NCBI RefSeq assembly: GCF_000512895.1
Contig: NZ_CP007033.1
Location: 1,227,001-1,291,000, forward strand
Direction of reading: 5' to 3'
DNA from: Dehalobacter restrictus DSM 9455
Lineage (GTDB): Bacteria > Bacillota > Desulfitobacteriia > Desulfitobacteriales > Syntrophobotulaceae
DNA: 64,000 nucleotides
Below are positions 25,624 through 34,384 of this stretch, in pieces. Under the pieces are notes generated by a model. The model was given only the letters and a program-made list of their open reading frames with translations, was not told where the DNA came from and searched no databases. A program made the position numbers and the translations under genes. Every line of letters begins with the position of its first letter. Positions within the stretch are counted from its first letter, which is position 1.

Positions 25624-27381
25624 TTACGTATGGTGAAAGTGGTTATAGACTTCTTGGGCGGCCACTGCCGACAAACCGGACTTAATAAATTCTTCAGGTG
25701 CAGCATTTTTGATCGCATCCAAAGAATCAAAAGTTCTGAGGAGCATTCTTTTTCGTTTTGGCCCGATTCCGGGGATACCATCCAGCTCCGATGCGGTCAT
25801 GTTTTTAATCCGCTGCTGCCTGTGGAAAGTGATCGCAAAACGGTGCACTTCGTCCTGGATTCGCTGGATCAGATAAAACACCTCGATTCTGGTGTCAATA
25901 GAAAGCTCACGGCCTGCTTGATTGATCAGACTGCGCGTTTCGTGCCGGTCGTTTTTAACCATACCGGCAACCGGAATGGTCAAGCGGAGCTCCTTCAGAG
26001 CATCAAGTGCGGCTTTGACTTGTCCTTTTCCGCCATCAACCAGAATCAGATCCGGCATTGCGGATTCTTCTCTCTGCAGACGGGAATAACGGCGCCCGAT
26101 AATATGCTTGAGGTAGGCAGTATCATCATTGTTGTTCGCGAGCGGAGCAATATTAAATTTGCGGTAGTTTGCCCGAAAGGGTTTTCCGGCTTTAAACTGA
26201 ACCATACCCCCGACAATATTGCTGCCGAACAGTCCAGAAATATCGAAGGCTTCGATCGTATCGGCCTGAGCGATTCCGAGAAGTTTACATAATCCTGTCA
26301 TCGTTTTCTGAATCTCTTCATTTTTGTCTTTTTCCAGGTCCATTTTTTCTTTCAGAACAGTCTCAGCATTCGAGGCGGCCATTGCCAGAAGTTGTTTGGT
26401 TTTACCTTTTTTAGGTATGGTCAGAGGAAGGATGTCCATGACTGCGGTCGATTGGATTTCAGGAATACAAATCTCATCCGGAATGACCATCTCGTCCGTA
26501 TAGTACTGTATCAGAAATGAAAGAAATGATTCTTCCGGTTCATCGTAGTAGGCAAAGAAGAAACTGTCCCGGGTAACCAGTTTACCCTGACGAAAACAAA
26601 AAACCTGAATATTCATTAGCTCTTCATTAAACGCGTAGGCCACGATATCGCGGTTTCGCAAATCACTTAGCGTAATATTTTGTTTTTCACTGATGGTTTT
26701 CAGGTCTTGAATCAGATCCCGGTATTCTCTGGCTGCCTCAAACTGCAGCGCTTCGGCGGCTTTGGTCATTTTTCCTTCCAGCCAGTTGATGATGCTTTTT
26801 TGATTGCCGCGGAGGAACATGGTGGCTTTATCGAGGACCTCCTGATATTGTTCAGGCTCAATAGGATGGATACACGGACCGAGACATTGTCCAATATGAT
26901 AATAAAGACAGGATTTGGCAGGGATCTGACTGCATTTGCGGAAAGGAAGCAGCCGGTTCAGCAGGCGGGCAGTTTCTCTGGCCGCTGTTGCATTGGGATA
27001 GGGACCGAAATATTTGCCGGCTTTTTTGGAAAATTTACGGGTGACAATAATCCGGGGGTGTTTTTCGGATGTTATTAATATATACGGATAAGATTTATCA
27101 TCCTTCAGCATAATGTTATAGTACGGGTCGTGTTTTTTGATGAGGTTGCATTCGAGCAGGAGAGCCTCAACCTCAGAAGATGTCAGGATATATTCAAAGT
27201 CGGTAATTTCACTGACAAGTTTTTGGGTCTTCTGATCATGGGACCCTGTAAAATAAGACCTTACCCGGTTTTTCAGCACCTTGGCTTTGCCAACGTAAAT
27301 AATCTTACCAGTAGCATTTTTCATCAAATAAACGCCAGGATTATCCGGCAGCAATTTCAGTTTCTTTTGCAGCAAATCCAT
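25624..27381 (-). CDS. uvrC: Excinuclease ABC subunit C
   Basis: Nucleotide-excision-repair endonuclease that cuts on both sides of a UvrB-marked lesion. 585 residues, full family length. N-terminal GIY-YIG nuclease (NPGVYLMKNATGKIIYVGKAKVLKNRVRSYF split over residues 13-43), UvrB-interacting UVR domain near 200, the RNase H-like nuclease with DISGLFGSNIVGGMV and DLILVDGGKGQV, and a C-terminal HhH pair (DGIPGIGPKRKRMLL). ATG 27381 follows GAGGTGA by nine bases. No uvrA or uvrB is nearby. Confidence 0.95.
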   Translation of the reverse strand: MDLLQKKLKLLPDNPGVYLMKNATGKIIYVGKAKVLKNRVRSYFTGSHDQKTQKLVSEITDFEYILTSSEVEALLLECNLIKKHDPYYNIMLKDDKSYPYILITSEKHPRIIVTRKFSKKAGKYFGPYPNATAARETARLLNRLLPFRKCSQIPAKSCLYYHIGQCLGPCIHPIEPEQYQEVLDKATMFLRGNQKSIINWLEGKMTKAAEALQFEAAREYRDLIQDLKTISEKQNITLSDLRNRDIVAYAFNEELMNIQVFCFRQGKLVTRDSFFFAYYDEPEESFLSFLIQYYTDEMVIPDEICIPEIQSTAVMDILPLTIPKKGKTKQLLAMAASNAETVLKEKMDLEKDKNEEIQKTMTGLCKLLGIAQADTIEAFDISGLFGSNIVGGMVQFKAGKPFRANYRKFNIAPLANNNDDTAYLKHIIGRRYSRLQREESAMPDLILVDGGKGQVKAALDALKELRLTIPVAGMVKNDRHETRSLINQAGRELSIDTRIEVFYLIQRIQDEVHRFAITFHRQQRIKNMTASELDGIPGIGPKRKRMLLRTFDSLDAIKNAAPEEFIKSGLSAVAAQEVYNHFHHT

Positions 27382-27479
27382 CAAAATTTTTCACCTCAGT
27401 TAAATTGTAGGGGGAATATTTAAAAGATGCAACGTCATATTCTCCAATAAATGGACGTATATTTTCTTGGGGTGGTATT

Positions 27480-27995
27480 ATGCGCAGCAACGCCTGGGGA
27501 CGTCCTCCTCAAAATGATATCTGGGGCGATATTAAAGTGCTTGCATTATGGATATTCATCGTTGGTATTGTCGGATATTTGCTATTCCCGGATTTTTTTC
27601 ATAATGTTTACGATCAGCTAACCTCCGCAACTGCAAATACTGAAGAAATAGGCGAAATTACGCTGCCAACATCAAGTGAGGTTAAGGATACCACAACAAC
27701 AGGGGATGGGACGGATACAAATAGTGTCTATAATTCCATCTATACTGGGGACAGTGAAATCTCAGACGGATACTGGGCGTTGTTTGTCGGCGATAACGAG
27801 TTTCAGCAACTTTCTTTGTCGACAGAGAGCTATGCGTATATTATAAGGCTTATCGATGGAGATCGGAAAGGGGAAGCAACAAAAATATTACTGCTTTCCG
27901 CTAATGGCAATATTCACAAATACGTGGTCACGGAAGAAGTTTATAATATCCTCTTGAATTTAAATATGATCAATGGCCGTTCCGGAACAATCTAG
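27480..27995 (+). CDS. Single-pass membrane protein of unknown function
   Basis: 171 residues. A short cytoplasmic N-terminus (RSNAWGRPPQNDIWGDIK) leads into one membrane segment (about 21-40, VLALWIFIVGIVGYLLFPDF). A Thr/Ser/Asp-rich linker (about 62-80) follows, then a compact outer domain (about 90-165) containing DGYWALFVGDNEFQQLS and the block AYIIRLIDGDRKGEATK. I do not recognise the family. GGGGTGGT stands before the ATG. It is divergent from uvrC and convergent with the small transporter gene, with stops three bases apart. Confidence 0.65.
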   Translation: MRSNAWGRPPQNDIWGDIKVLALWIFIVGIVGYLLFPDFFHNVYDQLTSATANTEEIGEITLPTSSEVKDTTTTGDGTDTNSVYNSIYTGDSEISDGYWALFVGDNEFQQLSLSTESYAYIIRLIDGDRKGEATKILLLSANGNIHKYVVTEEVYNILLNLNMINGRSGTI

Positions 27996-27998
27996 TAT

Positions 27999-28442
27999 TT
28001 ATTTAAACAGCAGCTTTGCCCCACCGACAAAAAGTGCAAGACCCAGCAACTGCCACGGATTCCAACTTATTCTTTGGACCCCGAAAAGCCCAAAGTGATC
28101 AATAATGACCGCAAGGCCGACTTGTCCAAGGATAATGGCCGTCGTGGCATTGCATACGCCAATTCTGGATATCGTTATGGCGACTAAGGCAACGATTCCG
28201 ACACTTAACGCTCCTCCCAAATAGAGATACCAAGGGATTTGCAGCCATTTATGCCCAAACATAGGTACTTTCCAAGCCAATACGGCCAGAAGGGCAATCA
28301 AACTGCCAATGATGTGTACGATCAGCGTCGAAGAAAGCAAAGAAGTTTTTTGCGTCAGCTGTGAATTCAGCGTTCCCTGCACGGCCATTGCAGCTCCGGA
28401 GATTGCTGCCAGAACAGCAGGCAGCGAAAAAAATTTTAACAT
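27999..28442 (-). CDS. DUF606/YdcZ-type DMT transporter
   Basis: A 147-residue, five-helix membrane protein of the YdcZ (DUF606, drug/metabolite transporter superfamily) group. The N-terminal AAISGAAMAVQGTLNSQL is the family signature, and NATTAIILGQVGLAVIIDHFG with the final WQLLGLALFVGGAKLL completes it. Members often act as dimers or gene pairs; here only one copy is present. Substrate unknown. GGAGGTTAG precedes the ATG. Confidence 0.85.
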   Translation of the reverse strand: MLKFFSLPAVLAAISGAAMAVQGTLNSQLTQKTSLLSSTLIVHIIGSLIALLAVLAWKVPMFGHKWLQIPWYLYLGGALSVGIVALVAITISRIGVCNATTAIILGQVGLAVIIDHFGLFGVQRISWNPWQLLGLALFVGGAKLLFK

Positions 28443-28588
28443 ACTCTAACCTCCACTAAATTGGCACATATATTAAAATAAAGATTTGATGTTGGGCAAG
28501 AACACCAAGTCAGTAAAAAATATAGTAGTATTTGTTCCGTCTTACAGGGAAAAATGTTGATAAGCAGCTAATGAAAAGAGGTGGCAGA

Positions 28589-28945
28589 ATGAATATAGAT
28601 CCTGAAATGGTCAGAAGGGCGCAGATGTTGCTTACTTTAGATCATTCTTTGCCTCAGGTTAAAGAGATTCTTTTACGGGAAGGTTATTCGGATGATCAAG
28701 TGGCTGATCTGATAGATGCGACAGAAGAAGTACTCAATTATTTTGTTCCGCCTGTGTTTGACGACAATAAAATCGCGATAGATATCCGCCATTCCAATAA
28801 AGACCTTGACGGTGATCCGAGCCCCGATCTGCTTGTAGACCGATTCAGCGGCAAGATAGAGCTGCTTACTCCTCATTTGCAGGAAACCTGGAGGGTTGCC
28901 AACGAAATTCGCAAAACCTTAAAATGTCAATGCCAGTATTTATAA
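28589..28945 (+). CDS. Conserved hypothetical protein with UBA-like N-terminus
   Basis: About 118 residues from ATG 28589, which follows AGAGGTGG (a longer frame opens at 28532). The first 45 residues (PEMVRRAQMLLTLDHSLPQV then LLREGYSDDQVADLIDATEE) look like a small helical domain of the UBA/anchor type. The C-terminal half is charged and ends in CQCQYL with two Cys. No family name can be given. A terminator follows at 28966. Confidence 0.55.
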   Translation: MNIDPEMVRRAQMLLTLDHSLPQVKEILLREGYSDDQVADLIDATEEVLNYFVPPVFDDNKIAIDIRHSNKDLDGDPSPDLLVDRFSGKIELLTPHLQETWRVANEIRKTLKCQCQYL

Positions 28946-28965
28946 CGTTCTATAACAATGAAGAG

Positions 28966-28993
28966 AACAGAGATGAATGTCTCTGTTTATTTT
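28966..28993 (+). terminator. Rho-independent terminator
   Basis: AACAGAGA (28966-28973), loop TGAATG, TCTCTGTT (28980-28987), then a T-rich TATTTTT end. Confidence 0.75.
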
Positions 28994-29144
28994 TACATAT
29001 TGTCTGTTAAATTATGTAGACAGCTATTGGCAAATCAGCAATTATTCATTACTATTATATAAATACGAAATTAACCAAATAATCCGAAAAGTATTAAATG
29101 TGGAACATGTATCCAAAGCAGTCTGACAGAACGGGAGGAAAGAA

Positions 29145-29630
29145 ATGAAAATTGCCATTCTTTCTGATACACATATTCGCTATGGACGGAAACTCCCATC
29201 ATTTGTCTGGAATGTTTTAAGTGAGGTTGATACAATTATTCATGCAGGAGATGTTGTGACGAAGAGTCTAATCGAGGAACTGGATTTGATTGCACCGGTC
29301 ATTGCAGTCAGAGGAAACTGTGACTGGTTAATGGAAGAGCTGCCGGAGAAAATCATAGCCAAACTAGGTTCTCTAAGGATTGGTGTTACGCATGGTTATC
29401 TTGGATCAGGAAAGAATACCCCGGAAAGGGCTTACAATTTCTTTTCGGGAGAAGATGTAGATATGATTATCTTTGGACACAGCCATATACCTTATAAAAA
29501 TGTCTATGAAGGGGTATTGCTGTTCAATCCTGGATCTCCAACAGAAAGAAGAGGACAGCCACAGTTTTCGATGGGCTTATTAAACTTAAGTGAAAAAGGA
29601 AATTTTGATATCCAGCATCTGTTTTTTTAA
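29145..29630 (+). CDS. YfcE/MJ0936-type metallophosphoesterase
   Basis: A 161-residue calcineurin-like phosphoesterase. All metal-binding motifs are present in order: SDTHIR (residues 6-11), HAGDVV (35-40), GNCDW (57-61), THGY (78-81) and FGHSHIPY with GHxH (103-110), then NPGSPTERR. Relatives hydrolyse phosphodiesters with two metal ions; the physiological substrate is not known. GGGAGGAAAG precedes the ATG. It often follows rph and the XTP pyrophosphatase gene in Firmicutes, but here neither is adjacent. Confidence 0.9.
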   Translation: MKIAILSDTHIRYGRKLPSFVWNVLSEVDTIIHAGDVVTKSLIEELDLIAPVIAVRGNCDWLMEELPEKIIAKLGSLRIGVTHGYLGSGKNTPERAYNFFSGEDVDMIIFGHSHIPYKNVYEGVLLFNPGSPTERRGQPQFSMGLLNLSEKGNFDIQHLFF

Positions 29631-29676
29631 TCTGTTTTTTAATTATTTTGTCCGTCGCGCAGCTTGAGGTTATCAT

Positions 29677-30333
29677 ATGAAATTTCGCCGCAATAAAATT
29701 AAAAGGGAACACAGTATCATTACCGGCGCCCTGGACTGGCTGGAGGATTTGAGTAAGCGCCGCGAAATCACAGACATTATTCCCGGGGTGATTGATGTAA
29801 CCAATACCAGGGAACGCGGTGCGACCTATCAATACGAGACACCGACCGGATGTAAGATCCTACTGAAAAATGGTGGATCTGTTCAGGAGGCCTTTATCGT
29901 TACCCGGAGCCCTGAGGTAGTCAAGGAATGGGCGGCAAAGCTCATGGAAGAAATCAATTATTTTCAAGCTGCGCTCGAAGAGACCCGGGATGCCCTCCCA
30001 CAGAAAGATCACCAGAAAACGGAAACTCGGGCTGCCAAACAAAAAGCTCCGGTCCGGACAAAGTCGGCAAATGGATCAGTCCGGGAAACTTCAGAAACCT
30101 TTCTCAGCAGCAGGGACGCTCTGCTTGCCGGGATTAAAGAAGATTATCAGCTCGTGGAAATCAATCGGGGTCTTCGGGATTCCTATGTTGAAAGCCTTGC
30201 CAGCATGGGAGATCTGGAAGATCCTAAATTGGAAGACGCTTTGCAGCCGGAGATACGCCAGGCGCTGGAGAAACTGCAGGAGAAGCTCCAGGGTAAGGGA
30301 AAAATTCGGCAAAAGCAGCCAAAGCGAAGATGA
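29677..30333 (+). CDS. DUF2103-like protein
   Basis: 218 residues. The first 95 (FRRNKIKREHSIITGALDWL, then ITDIIPGVIDVTNTRERGA and TGCKILLKNGGSVQEAF) resemble DUF2103, described as a predicted metal-binding protein; the match is from memory. The rest is a charged, probably extended and helical tail rich in Lys and Gln. It lies 46 bases behind the phosphoesterase gene and may share its transcript. Function unknown. Confidence 0.6.
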   Translation: MKFRRNKIKREHSIITGALDWLEDLSKRREITDIIPGVIDVTNTRERGATYQYETPTGCKILLKNGGSVQEAFIVTRSPEVVKEWAAKLMEEINYFQAALEETRDALPQKDHQKTETRAAKQKAPVRTKSANGSVRETSETFLSSRDALLAGIKEDYQLVEINRGLRDSYVESLASMGDLEDPKLEDALQPEIRQALEKLQEKLQGKGKIRQKQPKRR

Positions 30334-30421
30334 TTGTTTTGGTTTGAAATGGCAGTCATAGCTTTATCAAAAATGACTAAAACTATTTGAAGATTGTCAA
30401 TGATTATGGAGGATAAAAATT

Positions 30422-31027
30422 ATGGCTAAAGTACTGTATATTAAAGCAAATCCCAAGCCGGACGAGCAGTCGAGGACGTTTCGCCTTTCAGGGAGTTTTA
30501 TCACCGCCTACAGGCAAAACAATCCTGGTGATGAGATTATTACCCACGATCTCTACCAGGAAGGTGTCAAGCCGCTGTCTGCAGAGGATCTACAATCTGT
30601 TTTTGGTCCAAAGGACGCGGATTCCGTCAATCATCCCGTTTTAAAGTATGCTTATGAGTTCAAGGCCAGTGATAAAATCATTATCGCTGCTCCAATGTGG
30701 AATCTTAGTTTTCCATCCATTCTCAAATGTTATCTGGATTATATTACGGTCACCGGGATTACCTTTCATTACACCGAACAAGGCCCCGTGGGCTTATGCC
30801 AGGGAAAAAAAGCTGTTCATATCGTAACCCGGGGCGGCGCTTATTCGGAAGGAGCAGGCGGTGCTTATGAAATGGGTGACAGGTATTTAAGAACAATTTT
30901 CGGTTTTCTGGGCATCACCGACTTTACAACAATCGCTGCGGAACAACTTGATGTTATCGGATTTGATGCGCAGGGAGAACTCTCCCAAAAAATGCAGGAA
31001 GCCGAAGAAAAAGCCAGAACATTTTAA
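30422..31027 (+). CDS. azoR: FMN-dependent NADH-azoreductase
   Basis: A 201-residue flavodoxin-fold quinone/azo reductase. KANPKPDEQSRTFRLS near the N-terminus forms the FMN phosphate loop, APMWNLSFPSILKCYLDYI (about 96-114) is the diagnostic AzoR motif, and TRGGAYSEGAGGAYEMGDRYL (split at 140-160) contacts the flavin. The enzyme passes two electrons from NADH to quinones or azo compounds, which suggests protection against electrophilic quinones. GGAGG precedes the ATG and the gene appears monocistronic. Confidence 0.92.
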   Translation: MAKVLYIKANPKPDEQSRTFRLSGSFITAYRQNNPGDEIITHDLYQEGVKPLSAEDLQSVFGPKDADSVNHPVLKYAYEFKASDKIIIAAPMWNLSFPSILKCYLDYITVTGITFHYTEQGPVGLCQGKKAVHIVTRGGAYSEGAGGAYEMGDRYLRTIFGFLGITDFTTIAAEQLDVIGFDAQGELSQKMQEAEEKARTF

Positions 31028-31205
31028 GCTAGATACTGGTATTAATTAAATAAATATACGAATGACCCGGCTCTTCCGGGGTATTGTTCTGTCTTGATGC
31101 TCAGATGAATCATTTTGGAAAAAATTCCAAAATTAGGATTGTTATCCTAAAAATATCATGTTATGATTTTCAATATGACTGGTATTAATTTAAAAAAGAA
31201 TAGAG

Positions 31206-32212
31206 ATGGGGTTAGTGAAGGAAACGAATCTTAAGCAGGGGTTTTATCTAGTCCTGTTAAAGGCCATGATACTGCTATCAGCGTTTTCTATTATTGGAAA
31301 TCTTGCCGTAGGCTACCCATTAAGCCTCAATATTAAATGGATTTTTTTACTCGTTTTAGCAGTATGCAGTTTATTGTATGAAAGACATAGAGGTTTTTCC
31401 GAGCGCAGCAAATTTTTGTTTTTTTGGTTCTGACAGGGATTGTTCTGCCTTTTGGTTTTATCGATGCCGGAGGAAGTGACAGCTTTACGATTGCGTATGT
31501 ATTTTTTCTCTTGATTGTCGCCAGTTACATTCTGGACGGCTGGTATCGCAATACAATTATCGCTGTGATTATTCTGGCTTTTATCGGTGTCCACACTTAC
31601 GCCCATTATTTCCCGGAGAGAATACCCGTACTGGATCCCGGCAGTTTTTTCGTGGACCAGCTGATTCAGGTTCCAATTGTCCTGTTTTTGAGTTTCTTAG
31701 TTGTACGCTATTTTGCTGACGCTTACTACCAGACGAATCGAAGGCTCATGCAACTCGCTCATTTTGATGAGCTGACAGGGCTGCTGAACCGAAGAAATTT
31801 TAATGATATCCTGCAGAAACAGTTTGAATCCGGAAATCACAACGGTCATTTGATCATGCTTGATGTCGATAATTTTAAGATGATTAATGATAAAGAAGGA
31901 CATCTAGCAGGAGACGATGGACTGAAACATTTGGGGGCTATTTTAAGGCGGCATTTTGATAATGGGAAAAATATGATCAGCCGTTGGGGCGGCGATGAGT
32001 TTATTGTTGTTTATTTTGGTGAAAGCGGACACGTGGAGACGGTTTTGGAACAAGTCAAAACAGAATTTAAAGACTATGTGAAAAATATTGAACCGATGGT
32101 CGACCTTAGTTTCGGGATTGCCCCGTTGCAGGGATGCCAGACCCCGAATGATGTACTGGCAAAAGCGGATGAGGTCATGTATGAAAAGAAAAGAGAAAAG
32201 AAGAACAGTTAG
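31206..32212 (+). CDS. Membrane GGDEF protein with -1 frameshift
   Basis: Likely diguanylate cyclase. The first frame (31206-31433) encodes the first three membrane helices and stops within FFWF. The second (from 31424) begins VLTGIVLPFGFID and carries the remaining helices and the GGDEF domain. One additional T in the T7 run at 31417-31423 would join them into FLFFLVLTGIVLPF, about 335 residues in total. The catalytic part is intact: FDELTGLLNRRNF, HLIMLDVDNFKMIND, and WGGDEFIVVYF. No inhibitory RxxD motif stands at the usual position before GGDEF as far as I can see. It would make cyclic di-GMP, opposing the HD-GYP protein, which is also frameshifted. Confidence 0.75.
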
Positions 32213-32242
32213 CCTGATTTTCTTTTCTTAGAGATTATCGAT

Positions 32243-32283
32243 GTACACTTGTGCTAAAAGACAGCGAGGTGTGCGTTTTTTTT
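32243..32283 (+). terminator. Terminator after the GGDEF gene
   Basis: GTACACTT (32243-32250) pairs with AGGTGTGC (32267-32274) using two G-T pairs, followed by G and T8. Confidence 0.65.
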
Positions 32284-32363
32284 GCTCGGATTTTTAATTG
32301 TTGCCAACTATTTGTCATTGACATGAAAGAAAAATTATTTTTCTCACAGATTAGGTAAGTTTA

Positions 32364-33656
32364 TTAAGTCGGTTTTCCTCTGTTCTTGTCTATCCCGCGA
32401 CCGGTCGGATCAAAGAATTTTGCTCCCTTGGCTTCTTCGGGCAGGTAGTCCTGTTCGACCCAGTTGCCCGGATAAGCATGCGGGTAAAGATAGTCTAAAC
32501 CATGGCCAAACTTCTTGGCGCCGGGATAAGAGGCATCTTTCAGATGCAGCGGCACTTGGCCGGCTTTGTTTGCTTTGACGTATTCCTGAGCCTGATTGAT
32601 CGCCGCAACAACAGAATTGCTTTTCGGAGCAGTCGCAATAGCCAGGACAGCTTGTGCCATCGGTATTCTGGCTTCAGGCAGGCCAACCCACTCCAAGGCA
32701 TTGGCTGCGGCATGGGCCTGGAGCATGACTGACGGATCAGCAAGGCCGACGTCCTCGGAAGCATGCACGATGATCCTGCGCATGATGAACCGAGGGTCCT
32801 CGCCGGATTCCAGCAGAACAGCAAACCAATACAGGGCTGCATCAGGATCGGACCCGCGCATACTTTTGATCATCGCCGAAATCATGTCGTAATGGTTGTC
32901 ACCATTTTTGTCAAAACGGAAGTGTCTTTCCTGAACGGACTCTATGGCGGTTTCCAGATCAATCCTGCGGATCCCGTCTTCAGGAGCTGTGGTCAGAACT
33001 GCGAGTTCGAGCGCATTTAACGCCCGGCGCAAATCTCCGCCGGCGAAATCAACCCAATGCTGAAAGGCTTCTGCTGTAATCTCCGTATGGTAATTACCAA
33101 GACCCCGCTCATTGTCCTTCAAGGCATTCTCAAGCCCCAGACGGAGTTCATGTTCTGAAAGAAGATTCAGTCTGAAAATCGTGGAACGGCTTAAAAGAGC
33201 GGAGTTGATTTCAAAATAAGGGTTTTCAGTGGTTGCTCCGATAAAGGTGATCATACCGCGTTCAATAGCCGGGAGTAGAACATCTTGCTGGCCTTTGTTG
33301 AAACGGTGGACTTCATCGCAGAACACAAGCGTCTTCTGCTGATAAAGATGCAGCCTTTCCTCGGCTTTTTCCAGAATATCTCTGAGCTCTTTGACGCCGG
33401 AAGAAACAGCATTGATCCGGATAAAGTTTGAGGTTGTTTTATTGGCGATGACCTGGGCCAGGGATGTCTTACCTGTTCCAGGCGGACCGTATAAAATGAT
33501 CGATGTCACCCGGTCTGCTTCAATGGCGCGGCGCAGAAGTTTGCCGGGCCCAAGAATTTCCTGTTGGCCGATTAATTCTTCGAGGGTACGGGGACGCATT
33601 CTGTCGGCCAGGGGAGCAACTTTGCCGGAGTCAAAAGCAGCCGAAAAAAGATTCAT
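32364..33656 (-). CDS. rarA: Replication-associated recombination protein A
   Basis: AAA+ ATPase of the RarA/MgsA/WRNIP1 group, 430 residues, acting at stalled replication forks. [21 protein letters not shown] opens the protein (split around residues 22-42), Walker A is [12 protein letters not shown] (about 57-68), Walker [14 protein letters not shown] (about 113-125), sensor 1 IGATTENP and the C-terminal [21 protein letters not shown] region with VEQDYLP complete the family pattern. GGAGGAAAA precedes the ATG. Convergent with the GGDEF gene and divergent from iscR. Confidence 0.95.
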   Translation of the reverse strand: MNLFSAAFDSGKVAPLADRMRPRTLEELIGQQEILGPGKLLRRAIEADRVTSIILYGPPGTGKTSLAQVIANKTTSNFIRINAVSSGVKELRDILEKAEERLHLYQQKTLVFCDEVHRFNKGQQDVLLPAIERGMITFIGATTENPYFEINSALLSRSTIFRLNLLSEHELRLGLENALKDNERGLGNYHTEITAEAFQHWVDFAGGDLRRALNALELAVLTTAPEDGIRRIDLETAIESVQERHFRFDKNGDNHYDMISAMIKSMRGSDPDAALYWFAVLLESGEDPRFIMRRIIVHASEDVGLADPSVMLQAHAAANALEWVGLPEARIPMAQAVLAIATAPKSNSVVAAINQAQEYVKANKAGQVPLHLKDASYPGAKKFGHGLDYLYPHAYPGNWVEQDYLPEEAKGAKFFDPTGRGIDKNRGKPT

Positions 33657-33786
33657 TTTCTTTTTCCTCCAAAATTATTCTTGCAGATATACTTGATCAT
33701 TGATAAACCAATAATAAAAAGGAAATGTTATGAAAGATGAATCCATTATATCAAATAAAATTGCAAAAGAATAACCAGAATGCTTA

Positions 33787-33817
33787 TTGACAAATTCCGA
33801 TTGGTTTAGTAGGATAT
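33787..33817 (+). promoter_or_regulatory. Promoter of the isc operon with a possible IscR dyad
   Basis: TTGACA (33787-33792), 17 bases, TAGGAT (33810-33815). An imperfect dyad, ATTCCGATT (33794) against AGTAGGATAT (33808-33817), covers the spacer and -10, the place where Rrf2-type repressors usually bind. The operator part is inference. Confidence 0.5.
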
Positions 33818-33865
33818 AAGCGTACTGACGAAGGGTAACATTTTGCATGGCATGAGGTGAATTGC

Positions 33866-34309
33866 GTGAGATTTTCTACCAGGGGCAGATATGGCGTACA
33901 AATCATGGTTGATTTAGCCCAGCACGCGGCTGATGGTCCGGTTTCCCTGAAGTCTGTCGCTGACAGGCAGAAACTATCTGAGCATTATCTGGAACAGCTC
34001 GTTCCTGAGCTGCGTAAGGCAGGGCTGGTCAGAAGCATCCGGGGGCCCCAGGGCGGGTATGAACTGGCCAAGCGCCCTGAACAAATCAATATCGGCGATG
34101 TGATCAGGGTACTGGAAGGGCCGATCGCACCAGTCGAGTGCGTTACCCAGTCGGAAGAAGACTGCTGCCAGAAAACAGATTTCTGCGTAACGCGGGAAGT
34201 ATGGATGAAGGTTAGGGATTCCATCAACGGTGTCGTTGATTCTATTTCTCTGGCTGATTTACTAAAAGAAGCAGGTAGCGGCGGAGAAAACTTGGGATTT
34301 CTTCAATAG
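33866..34309 (+). CDS. iscR: Rrf2 family regulator, IscR type
   Basis: Winged-helix Fe-S sensor and likely autoregulator of the isc operon, 147 residues. RFSTRGRYGVQIMVDLA opens the protein, the recognition region is SEHYLEQLVPELRKAGLV, and the wing RGPQGGYELAKRP is conserved. Three cysteines in ECVTQSEEDCCQKTDFC match the [2Fe-2S] ligand region of IscR, with one additional Cys. GTG 33866 follows GAGGTG and gives the usual MRFSTRGRYG start. It stands immediately before iscS-iscU-mnmA. Confidence 0.9.
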   Translation: MRFSTRGRYGVQIMVDLAQHAADGPVSLKSVADRQKLSEHYLEQLVPELRKAGLVRSIRGPQGGYELAKRPEQINIGDVIRVLEGPIAPVECVTQSEEDCCQKTDFCVTREVWMKVRDSINGVVDSISLADLLKEAGSGGENLGFLQ

Positions 34310-34384
34310 GTGTCTGAGATGATGATTTTGCTACGATCTGTCAGATAATTGTCGACAGATAAGAGCTGCTTAATGGGGGATAAG

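Noticed and set aside
25537-26292. 251-codon plus-strand ORF opposite uvrC
   Set aside because: It lies antisense to the end of uvrC, whose domains are intact, and the translation shows no recognisable domain.
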